DNA of 64,000 nt from positions 117,094 to 181,093 of the forward strand of contig NZ_JAKZAL010000010.1 of NCBI RefSeq assembly GCF_022538115.1, given 5' to 3'. Shown piece after piece: positions 9,279-16,105 of this stretch. Below the pieces are notes generated by a model. The model did no database searches, was not told where the DNA came from, and was given only the letters and a program-made list of their open reading frames with translations. This stretch comes from Cognataquiflexum rubidum. Its GTDB lineage: Bacteria; Bacteroidota; Bacteroidia; Cytophagales; Cyclobacteriaceae. The position numbers and the translations under genes were made by a program. Every line of letters starts with the position of its first letter. The first letter of the stretch is position 1.

Positions 9279-9815
9279 TTAGAAACGGTAACCGACGTTG
9301 AAACCTGCCTTCAGCTCAATTATTGAAAACCTGTCAGCCACGCTTTGTGATAAGCCCCGGCCGATTGCCCCAAAAGGTCCAAAAGCGAAATTATTAAAGT
9401 TCCACCTGTAACCTGCTATCAAACCAATATAAGCACTGTTCAGACTAGTTACCACATTGGCATTATTTACCACTTCGGTAAATTCTCCGATTCGGTATTT
9501 GAAATACGGGGAGATATATACCTTCCCGTCGTTGTTTCCTGCAAAATAAAAGTTGTAGGAAGCCAAAAACGAGGTGGCAGAAAAATTACTGCCATTACCC
9601 TGAGTCCTATAACCGAATCGGTCATTGAGATGGACTTCAAGTCCCAATGATTGATCAGGTTTTAAAAACTTCTCATATCCCAACTCCACAGAGCCAAGAA
9701 CAATAGTGTTTAGAAAATTAAGCCTGATCTCACCTTTCGGATCTTCCAAGGATTGAGCACGGATGTTGCCCTGAAAAAAGACAAAACATGTAACTGCAAA
9801 CAATAATTTTTTCAT
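9279..9815 (-). CDS. outer-membrane beta-barrel protein, DUF3575-like
   Basis: A 178-residue secreted protein: signal peptide MKKLLFAVTCFVFFQGNIRAQ, then alternating hydrophobic strands rich in Gly and aromatics (FLASYNFYFAG, YISPYFKYRIG, YIGLIAGYRW) and a C-terminal GFNVGYRF ending in Phe, as in outer-membrane barrels. The pattern resembles the DUF3575/OmpA-like small barrels of Bacteroidetes. Function unknown. It is monocistronic by appearance, with a strong terminator just downstream. Confidence 0.75.
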   Translation of the reverse strand: MKKLLFAVTCFVFFQGNIRAQSLEDPKGEIRLNFLNTIVLGSVELGYEKFLKPDQSLGLEVHLNDRFGYRTQGNGSNFSATSFLASYNFYFAGNNDGKVYISPYFKYRIGEFTEVVNNANVVTSLNSAYIGLIAGYRWNFNNFAFGPFGAIGRGLSQSVADRFSIIELKAGFNVGYRF

Positions 9816-9857
9816 ATCAAAAGTGTCGGTTTACGGTAAAATTTATTCTTTCGAATA

Positions 9858-10322
9858 TCAAAGGTATAATTCCATTTTAAAATGTTTGATATTACACTCC
9901 TCAAACATGTCGCCAACTTTCTGAAATCCAAATTTCGCATATAGCGGCATGGCGTCCAATTGGGCATGTAAGTATAGTTTTTTGCCTTTTGAATCCGGGT
10001 GAAGTTTGATATCCCCCACTACTGCATCGACCAAGGCAAAGCCCACACCTTTTCCGCGCATAGGTTTCAATACTGCAAAGCGCTCAAGTTTCACGCCTTT
10101 GTCAGTGAATCTCCATCTTGCAGTTCCGGCAGGTTCTCCTTTTGATTTTGCTAAAAAATGAATGGAAGTATCCTCAAACTCATCATATTCCTCAGCAGGA
10201 TCCACTTCTTGCTCGATGACAAAAACTTCTTCTCGGATGCCAAAAACTGTTTTAAGCTGCTCCTTCGTCACTACTTTTTCTACGGAGATTTGCTTCTCTT
10301 CTTTCGTCTCTTTGGGATTCAT
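9858..10322 (-). CDS. GNAT-family N-acetyltransferase (ElaA/YjcF-like)
   Basis: An acetyl-CoA-dependent N-acetyltransferase of about 154 residues. The core reads VFGIREEVFVIEQEVDPAEE, then LERFAVLKPMRGKGVGFALV (acetyl-CoA binding loop R-G-K-G-V-G) and a final AKFGFQKVGDMFEECNIKHF, typical of the YjcF/ElaA group; the acceptor is unknown. Two ATGs are possible (10340 and 10322). Either makes the gene overlap the 3' end of phoH by about 71-89 nt in another frame, because phoH stops at 10252. The conserved domain starts near 10270, so an internal non-ATG start is also possible. Confidence 0.85.
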   Translation of the reverse strand: MNPKETKEEKQISVEKVVTKEQLKTVFGIREEVFVIEQEVDPAEEYDEFEDTSIHFLAKSKGEPAGTARWRFTDKGVKLERFAVLKPMRGKGVGFALVDAVVGDIKLHPDSKGKKLYLHAQLDAMPLYAKFGFQKVGDMFEECNIKHFKMELYL

Positions 10323-11253
10323 CTTTTTCGTATGCTTCAATGATCGATTTGACTAATTTATGCCTGATGACATCCTTTCCACTCAGGCTTACAACGCCGA
10401 TTCCTTTGACATCTTTGAGGATATGCAAGGCTTCAGTGAGTCCGGATTTCTTTTTGGTGGGAAGGTCCACTTGGGTTTGGTCACCTGTAATGATAACCTT
10501 GGAATTGGGGCCCATCCGGGTAAGGAACATTTTGATCTGCTCACTTGTAGTATTCTGCGCCTCATCCAACAAGACAAAAGCATCATGCAAAGTTCTCCCT
10601 CTCATGTAGGCAAGAGGAGCGATTTCTATGACTCTTGTTTCCTGGTAATATTTGAGCTTCTCAGCAGGCACCATGTCGGCCAAAGCATCATAAATCGGTC
10701 TTAAATAGGGATCCAGTTTTTCCTGTAGGTCACCCGGAAGGAATCCCAGATTTTCGCCTGCCTCCACAGCCGGGCGGGTGATGATGATTCTTTTGACTTC
10801 TCTGTTTTTCAATGCCCTGACAGCCAGCGCCACAGCGATATAGGTCTTACCTGTACCGGCAGGACCCAATGCAAACACCAGGTCGTTTTTAAAAGCTGAC
10901 TCTACAAGTTTGCGTTGGTTGGGAGATTTGGGCTTGACGACAAGCCCCTTGTTACCGTAGAGAATGACGTCATTCTTTTCATTTTCTTCGAAAGGCTGAC
11001 CTTCCAAAGCAATATATTCTTTTACATTGTCTGGGGTCACATGACCAAACCTGTGAAAATGCTGCAGAAGCATATTGATCAAATCATTGATTCGGAGAAT
11101 CTCGGGGGCACGTCCCTGAATACGGATTTCATTGCCTCGGGATACTATTTTGCTTTGGGGAAAAGCATCAGCAATGCGACGGATGTTCTCGTTTTCTGAG
11201 CCTAAAAAGTCCAGTAGCGGGATGTTTTCCAGAGTGATTATTTTTTCTACCAA
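10252..11253 (-). CDS. phoH: PhoH family ATPase
   Basis: A cytosolic PhoH-like P-loop ATPase of 333 residues, thought to act on RNA. It shows an N-terminal KH-like region (about 20-80), Walker A LGPAGTGKTYIA (about 138-149), Walker B FVLLDEAQNTT (about 225-235) and the RMGPNSKVIITGDQTQVDLP segment. The start codon is TTG (11251-11253); the next residues VEKIITLENIPLLDFLG are what the family usually begins with. The lysine/arginine-rich C-terminal tail overlaps the 5' end of the GNAT gene. Divergent from the SAM hydrolase-type gene at 11357. Confidence 0.93.
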   Translation of the reverse strand: MVEKIITLENIPLLDFLGSENENIRRIADAFPQSKIVSRGNEIRIQGRAPEILRINDLINMLLQHFHRFGHVTPDNVKEYIALEGQPFEENEKNDVILYGNKGLVVKPKSPNQRKLVESAFKNDLVFALGPAGTGKTYIAVALAVRALKNREVKRIIITRPAVEAGENLGFLPGDLQEKLDPYLRPIYDALADMVPAEKLKYYQETRVIEIAPLAYMRGRTLHDAFVLLDEAQNTTSEQIKMFLTRMGPNSKVIITGDQTQVDLPTKKKSGLTEALHILKDVKGIGVVSLSGKDVIRHKLVKSIIEAYEKDESQRDERREANLRRKSSDEGAA

Positions 11254-11304
11254 TCTAATTTCCTTGAATTGTGAAGTCTATAGAGGGTGTAAGCATAAAA
11301 TTCC

Positions 11305-11312
11305 TAATTTTG
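11305..11312 (+). promoter_or_regulatory. candidate -7 box (TAATTTTG)
   Basis: TAATTTTG matches the Bacteroidetes -7 consensus 45 nt before the ATG at 11357, in the 103-nt divergent gap between phoH and the SAM hydrolase-type gene. A small palindrome GTACAAAAGTAC follows at about 11323-11334. Confidence 0.4.
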
Positions 11313-11356
11313 TTGACACCTGTACAAAAGTACAAAATTTTAACAGACTTGCTTCC

Positions 11357-12130
11357 ATGGCATTGATAACATTCACCTCAGATTTTGGAGACGCCGACTA
11401 CTATGTGCCGGCTGTAAAGGCCAAAATGTTATCCATCAACCCACAATTGAATATTGTCGACATCACGCACAAAGTCGACATATACGACATTGCACATGCA
11501 GCTTTTGTCTTGAAAGCAATCTATAGAGATTTCCCAAAAGGCACTGTTCACCTGGTGGCCATGAACAGCACAAGCGCCAGCACAGAGGGTTATATAGGTA
11601 TCAAGTTGGAAGAACATATTTTCTTGGGACCAAACAACGGAGTCCTCAGTCTGCTATCCGATTATGATCCGGGGATTTGTGTTCTTTTCTCCGAAGTGCA
11701 TATCAAAGAAAGCACTTTCCCTGTAAAAGACATCCTTGCGCCCATCGCGGCCAAAGTGGCCTCCGGTGCTGCCATCCATGATTTTGGCGGTCCGCTGATG
11801 CAGATCAAAAAAATGATCCCTAGGCAATTCAAAGCCACCAAAAAACAGATAATAGGCCACGTCATCCGTATCGATAACTATGGCAACCTGATTACCAATA
11901 TTCCCAAAGAGGTTTTTGACAAACTCAATCCCGGTAAATACAACGTGGAATTTGGCAGGGAAAGAATCAACAGACTCAACAAAACCTATGACAATGTAGA
12001 CGCAGGCGATTGCTTTGCTTTCTTCAACAGCATCGAACTCCTGGAAATCGGCATCAACCATGGACATGGGGCGGATTTGTTGGGATTAAGACATGACAGT
12101 CCTGTTTTTATAAATTTTGAAGCCGAATAA
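11357..12130 (+). CDS. SAM hydroxide adenosyltransferase / DUF62 family protein
   Basis: A 257-residue relative of bacterial fluorinase/chlorinase that in most bacteria uses water, splitting S-adenosylmethionine to adenosine and methionine. The N-terminal motif ITFTSDFGDADYYVPAVKA (Asp and SAM ribose contacts), FLGPNNGVLSLL (about 90-101) and the C-terminal RIDNYGNLITNIP are all family marks. The frame is open from 11132, but the ATG at 11357 starts directly at the conserved first strand, so earlier starts inside phoH are rejected. One base separates it from the next gene. Confidence 0.9.
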   Translation: MALITFTSDFGDADYYVPAVKAKMLSINPQLNIVDITHKVDIYDIAHAAFVLKAIYRDFPKGTVHLVAMNSTSASTEGYIGIKLEEHIFLGPNNGVLSLLSDYDPGICVLFSEVHIKESTFPVKDILAPIAAKVASGAAIHDFGGPLMQIKKMIPRQFKATKKQIIGHVIRIDNYGNLITNIPKEVFDKLNPGKYNVEFGRERINRLNKTYDNVDAGDCFAFFNSIELLEIGINHGHGADLLGLRHDSPVFINFEAE

Positions 12131-12131
12131 T

Positions 12132-12428
12132 ATGCTGGTCCGGGTGGTAAGGATGACCTTTAGGGAGGAAGCTGTCAAAGCTTTCTTAGAAAATTTTGAA
12201 GCCAACAAGCAAAAAATCAGGAATTTTCCCGGTTGTAGCCATCTGGAACTGTGGCAGGACGAGAACAACAAAAATATTTTCATGACCTACAGCCATTGGC
12301 AAAGTGAGGGAGCTCTGAACCAATACCGTGATTCCGAGTTGTTTAAATCCGTATGGTCATTTACCAAAACCCTTTTTGCAGAAAAACCTGTTGCTTTCAG
12401 TTCCAAAAAAATCCAAGAACTGCCCTGA
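12132..12428 (+). CDS. antibiotic biosynthesis monooxygenase (ABM) domain protein
   Basis: A 98-residue single-domain dimeric alpha/beta-barrel protein: MLVRVVRMTFREEAVKAFLE, CSHLELWQDENNKNIFMTYS and the SHWQSEGALNQYRDSELFKS helix are typical of ABM/YgiN-like proteins, which are quinol monooxygenases or heme-degrading enzymes in some species; here the activity is unknown. The ATG at 12132 lies 1 nt after the SAM hydrolase-type stop, so the two are probably co-transcribed. Confidence 0.83.
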   Translation: MLVRVVRMTFREEAVKAFLENFEANKQKIRNFPGCSHLELWQDENNKNIFMTYSHWQSEGALNQYRDSELFKSVWSFTKTLFAEKPVAFSSKKIQELP

Positions 12429-12501
12429 AAGGTGTTGCAGGAAAAAAAATCTTTACTCATATTTGCATCCCGTTCAGAAAGGGACGGAAAATGATTGAAA
12501 T

Positions 12502-12585
12502 GCCCAGATGGCGGAATTGGTAGACGCGTTGGTCTCAAACACCAATGAGGTTACACTCGTGCCGGTTCGACTCCGGCTCTGGGTA
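12502..12585 (+). tRNA. tRNA-Leu (anticodon CAA)
   Basis: A class II tRNA of 84 nt. Acceptor stem GCCCAGA / TCTGGGT (terminal G-U pair) plus discriminator A; D-loop with GG; anticodon stem TTGGT / ACCAA with loop CTCAAAC, giving anticodon CAA for UUG codons; a long variable arm; T-arm GCCGG TTCGACT CCGGC. No CCA is encoded. Confidence 0.96.
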
Positions 12586-12590
12586 CAGAG

Positions 12591-12617
12591 AAGCTCGCAG
12601 AAATGCGGGCTTTTTTT
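12591..12617 (+). terminator. terminator after tRNA-Leu
   Basis: Stem AGCTCGC / GCGGGCT (one G-U pair) with loop AGAAAT, followed by seven Ts, 6 nt after the tRNA. Confidence 0.85.
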
Positions 12618-12750
12618 GTTTTAATACTTGTGAGGAATGGGTGTGTTTTTCGTAGAGGTTATCGAAACCGTCATTTTTATTTTGAGTGGAAAACAATTCG
12701 ATTTTTTTTCTACTGTGCTCAGACCATTATTGAATCAAAAAACATTCAAT

Positions 12751-13053
12751 TTAGCCAAAAATTGAGCCTTCAGAAAGCGGCTTGGAAGAGCTATGAACCG
12801 CTATGATGTTTATGTTTTTTTCGTCGAAAAGACTGTATATAATCCTATAGTTTTTAAAGATGATTTCCCTGACATTTTCATTATTTATCTCGGGGACGAT
12901 CCTTCCAATTTTTGGAAATGACATTAATAAAACCTCCTTTTCAAAAATTTGATCGGTAAGCAATTCTGAAAATTTTGGAGAAACCTTCATATAATATTCT
13001 CGGATTTCAAAAATATTTTCAATTGCTTCTTTGGACCATTTTACTTTGACCAT
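12751..13053 (-). CDS. type II toxin, RelE/ParE superfamily
   Basis: A 100-residue RelE/ParE-fold protein beginning VKVKWSKEAIENIFEIREYY, with the late core VREIIFKNYRIIYSLFDEKN typical of ParE-type toxins, which inhibit gyrase or cleave mRNA. It follows a 60-residue putative antitoxin with 13 nt of overlap, the usual layout of antitoxin then toxin. Which of the two toxin mechanisms applies cannot be told. The locus sits alone between the tRNA and threonine aldolase. Confidence 0.85.
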   Translation of the reverse strand: MVKVKWSKEAIENIFEIREYYMKVSPKFSELLTDQIFEKEVLLMSFPKIGRIVPEINNENVREIIFKNYRIIYSLFDEKNINIIAVHSSSKPLSEGSIFG

Positions 13054-13223
13054 TCTTTAATCATTTTCTTAGCCTCTTCACTTGAAAATGTCTCACCTTT
13101 GGAAACTTGGTCAATTCCGATTTCAATTTTATTGATCAGGATAAGTTTATCCATCAAATCATCAATCGAAAATTGGTCAGGCATCTCTTTTAAGGTTTGT
13201 AATACTTTCTCTTTTGTGATCAT
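13041..13223 (-). CDS. putative antitoxin of RelE/ParE pair
   Basis: A 60-residue acidic protein (TLKEMPDQFSIDDLMDKLIL, then GETFSSEEAKKMIKEW), without a recognisable DNA-binding domain; helical and likely to wrap around the downstream toxin. It is the first gene of the pair and overlaps the toxin start by 13 nt. It resembles the short Bacteroidetes antitoxins that occur before ParE/RelE toxins. Confidence 0.75.
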   Translation of the reverse strand: MITKEKVLQTLKEMPDQFSIDDLMDKLILINKIEIGIDQVSKGETFSSEEAKKMIKEWSK

Positions 13224-13277
13224 TATTTTATTTTTTGATTTAAATATACAAATTCGAGAAGATTAGAAAAAAGAAAA

Positions 13278-14291
13278 TCACAAACCTCTGATCCTTCTCC
13301 CAAACTCTTCCAATCCCTCGTCCCCAAAATCCAGGTGGGTAACAAACCTGATTTGGTCTTTGCCAAAGCGGACGGCTTTGATGCCTACGGCATCCAACTT
13401 TTGAAGCATTTCGGCCGGAGTGATGCCCTTCAATCTTGCGATGACGATATTGGTGACAACTGGAAAAACTTCCGAAACCATAGGATGTTGCTCCAGGATC
13501 TGTCCTAATTTCTTTGCCCTATAATGGTCATCGGCCAATCTTTTGATTTGGTTATCGAGGGCATAGATTCCCGCTGCCGCCAAAAAACCCGCCTGCCTCA
13601 TTCCGCCACCAAAAGATTTTCTGACTTTTCTGGCACGCTTGATATCTTCTTTTGACCCCAGAAGGACAGAACCCACCGGACAACCCAATCCTTTACTCAG
13701 GCAAACCGAAATGGTTTCGAACATCGCTCCCCAAGCTTTGGGACTTTCGCCGGTGACTACCAAAGCATTGAAAATCCTTGCTCCGTCCAGGTGGAGTTTA
13801 ATCCCGTGCTTTTCGCAAAGGGTTCGGATCGGTTGGATTTCTTCTAAAGTATAAATACTGCCACCGCCTTTGTTCATGGTATTTTCGAGAGAAACCAAGG
13901 TAGTCTCGGGCGCATGGACATCGTCAGGATTGATGGCATCGGCAATGTCAGAAGGACTAATTTTTCCATATTCCCCATCCAAAAGTTTTACCGAAGCATG
14001 GGAATTGGACATGATGCCCCCACCTTCATAGAGGTAAATATGGGAAAATTTGTGGCAGATCAGTTCGGTCTGTGCCCAGGTATGGAGACGGATCGCAATC
14101 TGATTGGTCATGGTACCGGAAGGGCAAAAAAGTCCCGCCTCCATGCCAAACATATCAGCCAACTTCTGCTCCAAGGCATTGACAGTCGGGTCTTCCCCAA
14201 ATACATCATCGCCAACTTGTGCTGACCACATGGCTTCCAACATGCCTTGGGTTGGTTTGGTCAGAGTATCTGAACGTAAGTCTATAATCAT
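13278..14291 (-). CDS. ltaE: low-specificity L-threonine aldolase
   Basis: A PLP enzyme of fold type I (337 residues) that splits L-threonine or allo-threonine into glycine and acetaldehyde. N-terminal MIIDLRSDTLTKPTQGMLEA, the substrate region HKFSHIYLYEGGG, the Asp-containing LHLDGARIFNAL (about 165-176) and the PLP-Lys in SVCLSKGLGCPVG (about 197-209) are all clear. It lies just 3' (in transcription order) of the repeat array at 14300-14640, which therefore forms its upstream region. Confidence 0.93.
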   Translation of the reverse strand: MIIDLRSDTLTKPTQGMLEAMWSAQVGDDVFGEDPTVNALEQKLADMFGMEAGLFCPSGTMTNQIAIRLHTWAQTELICHKFSHIYLYEGGGIMSNSHASVKLLDGEYGKISPSDIADAINPDDVHAPETTLVSLENTMNKGGGSIYTLEEIQPIRTLCEKHGIKLHLDGARIFNALVVTGESPKAWGAMFETISVCLSKGLGCPVGSVLLGSKEDIKRARKVRKSFGGGMRQAGFLAAAGIYALDNQIKRLADDHYRAKKLGQILEQHPMVSEVFPVVTNIVIARLKGITPAEMLQKLDAVGIKAVRFGKDQIRFVTHLDFGDEGLEEFGRRIRGL

Positions 14292-14311
14292 TTGGATGAA
14301 TTGGTTTAAAA

Positions 14312-14421
14312 GAAATATGCTACGCGAAATTAAGGTGGAAATATGTTTGCGCCGAAATATGTATTTTATTGAAATACGCTTTGCGAAATAAGTGGAAATA
14401 TGCCTACGGCGAAATAATCTT
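14312..14421. repeat. GAAATA-hairpin repeat cluster
   Basis: About eight GAAAT(A) words spaced 10-17 nt. Several are joined by mini-hairpins, for example ACGCTTTGCG, GCCTACGGC and TGCTACGCG, each flanked by GAAAT on both sides. It ends about 25 nt before the regular 11-bp array and shares its GAAATA word (reverse of TATTTC). No coding sequence is credible here. Confidence 0.75.
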
Positions 14422-14447
14422 ACAGCATCAAGCCTTATTTTCCATTT

Positions 14448-14633
14448 TATATCAACTTTATTTCAATCGTATTTCTACCATATTTCAACTTTATTTCTAT
14501 CATATTTCTACTCTATTTCAATTGTATATCAACCTTATTTCTATCGTATTTCCATTGTATTTCAACCTTATTTCCACTCTAATTCAATTTATTTCAACTT
14601 TATTTCTACCGTATTTCTACTTTATTTCCAAAG
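14448..14633. repeat. array of 17 phased 11-bp repeats
   Basis: Consecutive units follow the form TATTTC-H-A-Y-Y-N (H = A, C or T): starts at 14448, 14459, 14470, 14481, 14492, 14503, 14514, 14525, 14536, 14547, 14558, 14569 and 14580, then at 14590 (a 10-bp step), 14601, 14612 and 14623. Position 8 is A in all units and position 11 is free. The reverse strand carries GAAATA every 11 bp, about one helical turn. The last 28 nt are also the 3' end of the glycerophosphodiesterase gene. See findings. Confidence 0.9.
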
Positions 14634-15571
14634 AATTTACTTTTCGAGCTTTTCTCAGGAATCAAGGATTTGATCGCCTCTGCTGCCTCAATCGGGCGAT
14701 CGGTGGCAAGGATATCTGCTCCGTTTTTGACAAAATCAACATAAATTTGATCTCCTCTTGCAACCGCACTTTTATCCAAGTTACCAAGTACTCCCAAAAT
14801 CGTAAAAACCCCCATTTCATGCAACTTTGCGTTGAACTCGGGGCTTCTTTCGGAAGTGCCTGTAAAAGCAATCCATTGCTCCACAGGTATACCGGATTCC
14901 TCAAATCTTTTCAATTCTTCCTCATTGCGGATGGTGACAGAAAGCATCAATTCGGGATGAAGACTATGAACTTTCTTGGCAGCGTCCACACTGTATGTGA
15001 TGACGGCAGCATAAGCTTCCGCCTGATATTTTTTGATGGCATCCACGACCATTTCAAACGGAACTTCACGCTTGATGTCCACCGTAAACAACACCTTTCC
15101 TTTGCCCCAAATCAATGCTTCTTCCAAAGTAGGAACTTGAAAATCTGTTTCTTTTCGATCATTATCCAACAGCTTCAGTTTCCTGATTTCCTCAAAAGCT
15201 AGGTCAATGACTTTTCCTGAACCATTGGTCGTCCTCTCCAAAGTATTGTCGTGCATCAAAACCAAAACAGAGTCTTTGGAAAGTGCCACATCAAATTCAA
15301 TGATGGAAGGAGTATGTTCGATGACGTTTTGAAAGGTCTCAATGGCATTTTCAGGAAAACCGGGATAAGGTCCACCGCGGTGCGCGCTGACCAATGGAAT
15401 CCGGTCTGAAGTCCAAGAGTAAAACTCTTTGGCCTCCTTTGTCGATTCTACGCCAATCCTAAATTCAATAGGTTTTGGATTTGTATTGGTATTTCCCGGT
15501 TTGGAAGTATTACAGGATAAAAGGATCAATCCCGGCAATACAATTCTGAATATGTTGTTGAATTTACTCAT
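14606..15571 (-). CDS. glycerophosphodiester phosphodiesterase lipoprotein
   Basis: A 321-residue lipoprotein: signal MSKFNNIFRIVLPGLILLSC with lipidated Cys at 20, then the GDPD TIM barrel with VSAHRGGPYPGFPENAI (catalytic His and substrate Arg/Glu), IEFDVALSKD (metal ligands) and LMHDNTLERTTNG (second His). It should hydrolyse glycerophosphodiesters from phospholipid turnover in the periplasm. The frame is open to 15649, but the ATG at 15571 starts a proper signal peptide and overlaps the DUF2721 gene by 8 nt. The last residues (about KFFGNKVEIR) are encoded inside the 11-bp repeat array. Confidence 0.9.
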   Translation of the reverse strand: MSKFNNIFRIVLPGLILLSCNTSKPGNTNTNPKPIEFRIGVESTKEAKEFYSWTSDRIPLVSAHRGGPYPGFPENAIETFQNVIEHTPSIIEFDVALSKDSVLVLMHDNTLERTTNGSGKVIDLAFEEIRKLKLLDNDRKETDFQVPTLEEALIWGKGKVLFTVDIKREVPFEMVVDAIKKYQAEAYAAVITYSVDAAKKVHSLHPELMLSVTIRNEEELKRFEESGIPVEQWIAFTGTSERSPEFNAKLHEMGVFTILGVLGNLDKSAVARGDQIYVDFVKNGADILATDRPIEAAEAIKSLIPEKSSKSKFFGNKVEIR

Positions 15572-16016
15572 CACTTTTATCTTTTTTGAACCAAAAATCA
15601 AGGCTGCTTTTTCGCTTTTCAAATATGTTTTCCATGTCCTGCAATTCAAGTTCGAGGGCTTGATTGGAGATGAAAACCTCCACCAAAGATATCGCCAGGG
15701 AAATTAATAGCGTCAGCATACTTGCAATAAACACATAATCCGCTGCAGGCTGAATTTCTCGAAATATGAGGTACATACATATGACACAAAGGAAAAAACT
15801 CAATACCCCGCACAGTTGCATGTATTTGATCATGCTGAGACGACGCTTGAGGTTGTGAATCTGTTCAATGATAATTTCCTGATCGGGGTTTTCCAGAAAT
15901 TTTTTATGAAGTCCCCTTATCAAACTCGCAACGGCCAAAAACCTGTTGGTAAAAGCGAGCATCATCAGGGTAATCGCCGAAAAAAGAAGGGCAGGTGTGG
16001 ATATTTGGAGTTCCAT
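15564..16016 (-). CDS. DUF2721 family membrane protein
   Basis: A 150-residue membrane protein with an N-terminal hydrophobic segment (ALLFSAITLMMLAFTNRFLA), a charged middle with the conserved-looking NLKRRLSMIKYMQLCG, two further membrane segments and a charged coiled C-terminus. The layout matches DUF2721, whose role is unknown. It overlaps the GDPD gene by 8 nt and is transcribed first, so the pair is probably co-translated. Confidence 0.78.
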   Translation of the reverse strand: MELQISTPALLFSAITLMMLAFTNRFLAVASLIRGLHKKFLENPDQEIIIEQIHNLKRRLSMIKYMQLCGVLSFFLCVICMYLIFREIQPAADYVFIASMLTLLISLAISLVEVFISNQALELELQDMENIFEKRKSSLDFWFKKDKSDE

Positions 16017-16058
16017 GGTTGGTTCAATTTAAATAAGATTTAGGATAAAAAACAAAAA

Positions 16059-16076
16059 CCCGGAAAGACTTCCGGG
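16059..16076 (-). terminator. terminator of lpdA
   Basis: Stem CCCGGAA / TTCCGGG with loop AGAC, followed on the minus strand by TTTTTGTTTTTT, 30 nt after the lpdA stop. Confidence 0.9.
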
Positions 16077-16105
16077 CTTCGTTTATTCTTAAAAAGCAAT
16101 CTGAA

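Noticed and set aside
12603..12806. 67-codon plus-strand frame after tRNA-Leu
   Set aside because: Begins inside the tRNA terminator, has no family features and ends over the toxin gene of the opposite strand.
14448..14633. CRISPR array
   Set aside because: Units of 11 bp with no spacer/repeat alternation of 25-40 nt and no cas genes in the window.
14369..15202. 277-codon open frame on the plus strand, with 11-residue repeats
   Set aside because: It is only the 11-bp array read through (3 x 11 bp gives an 11-codon period) and then the antisense of the GDPD gene. No domain or signal fits.
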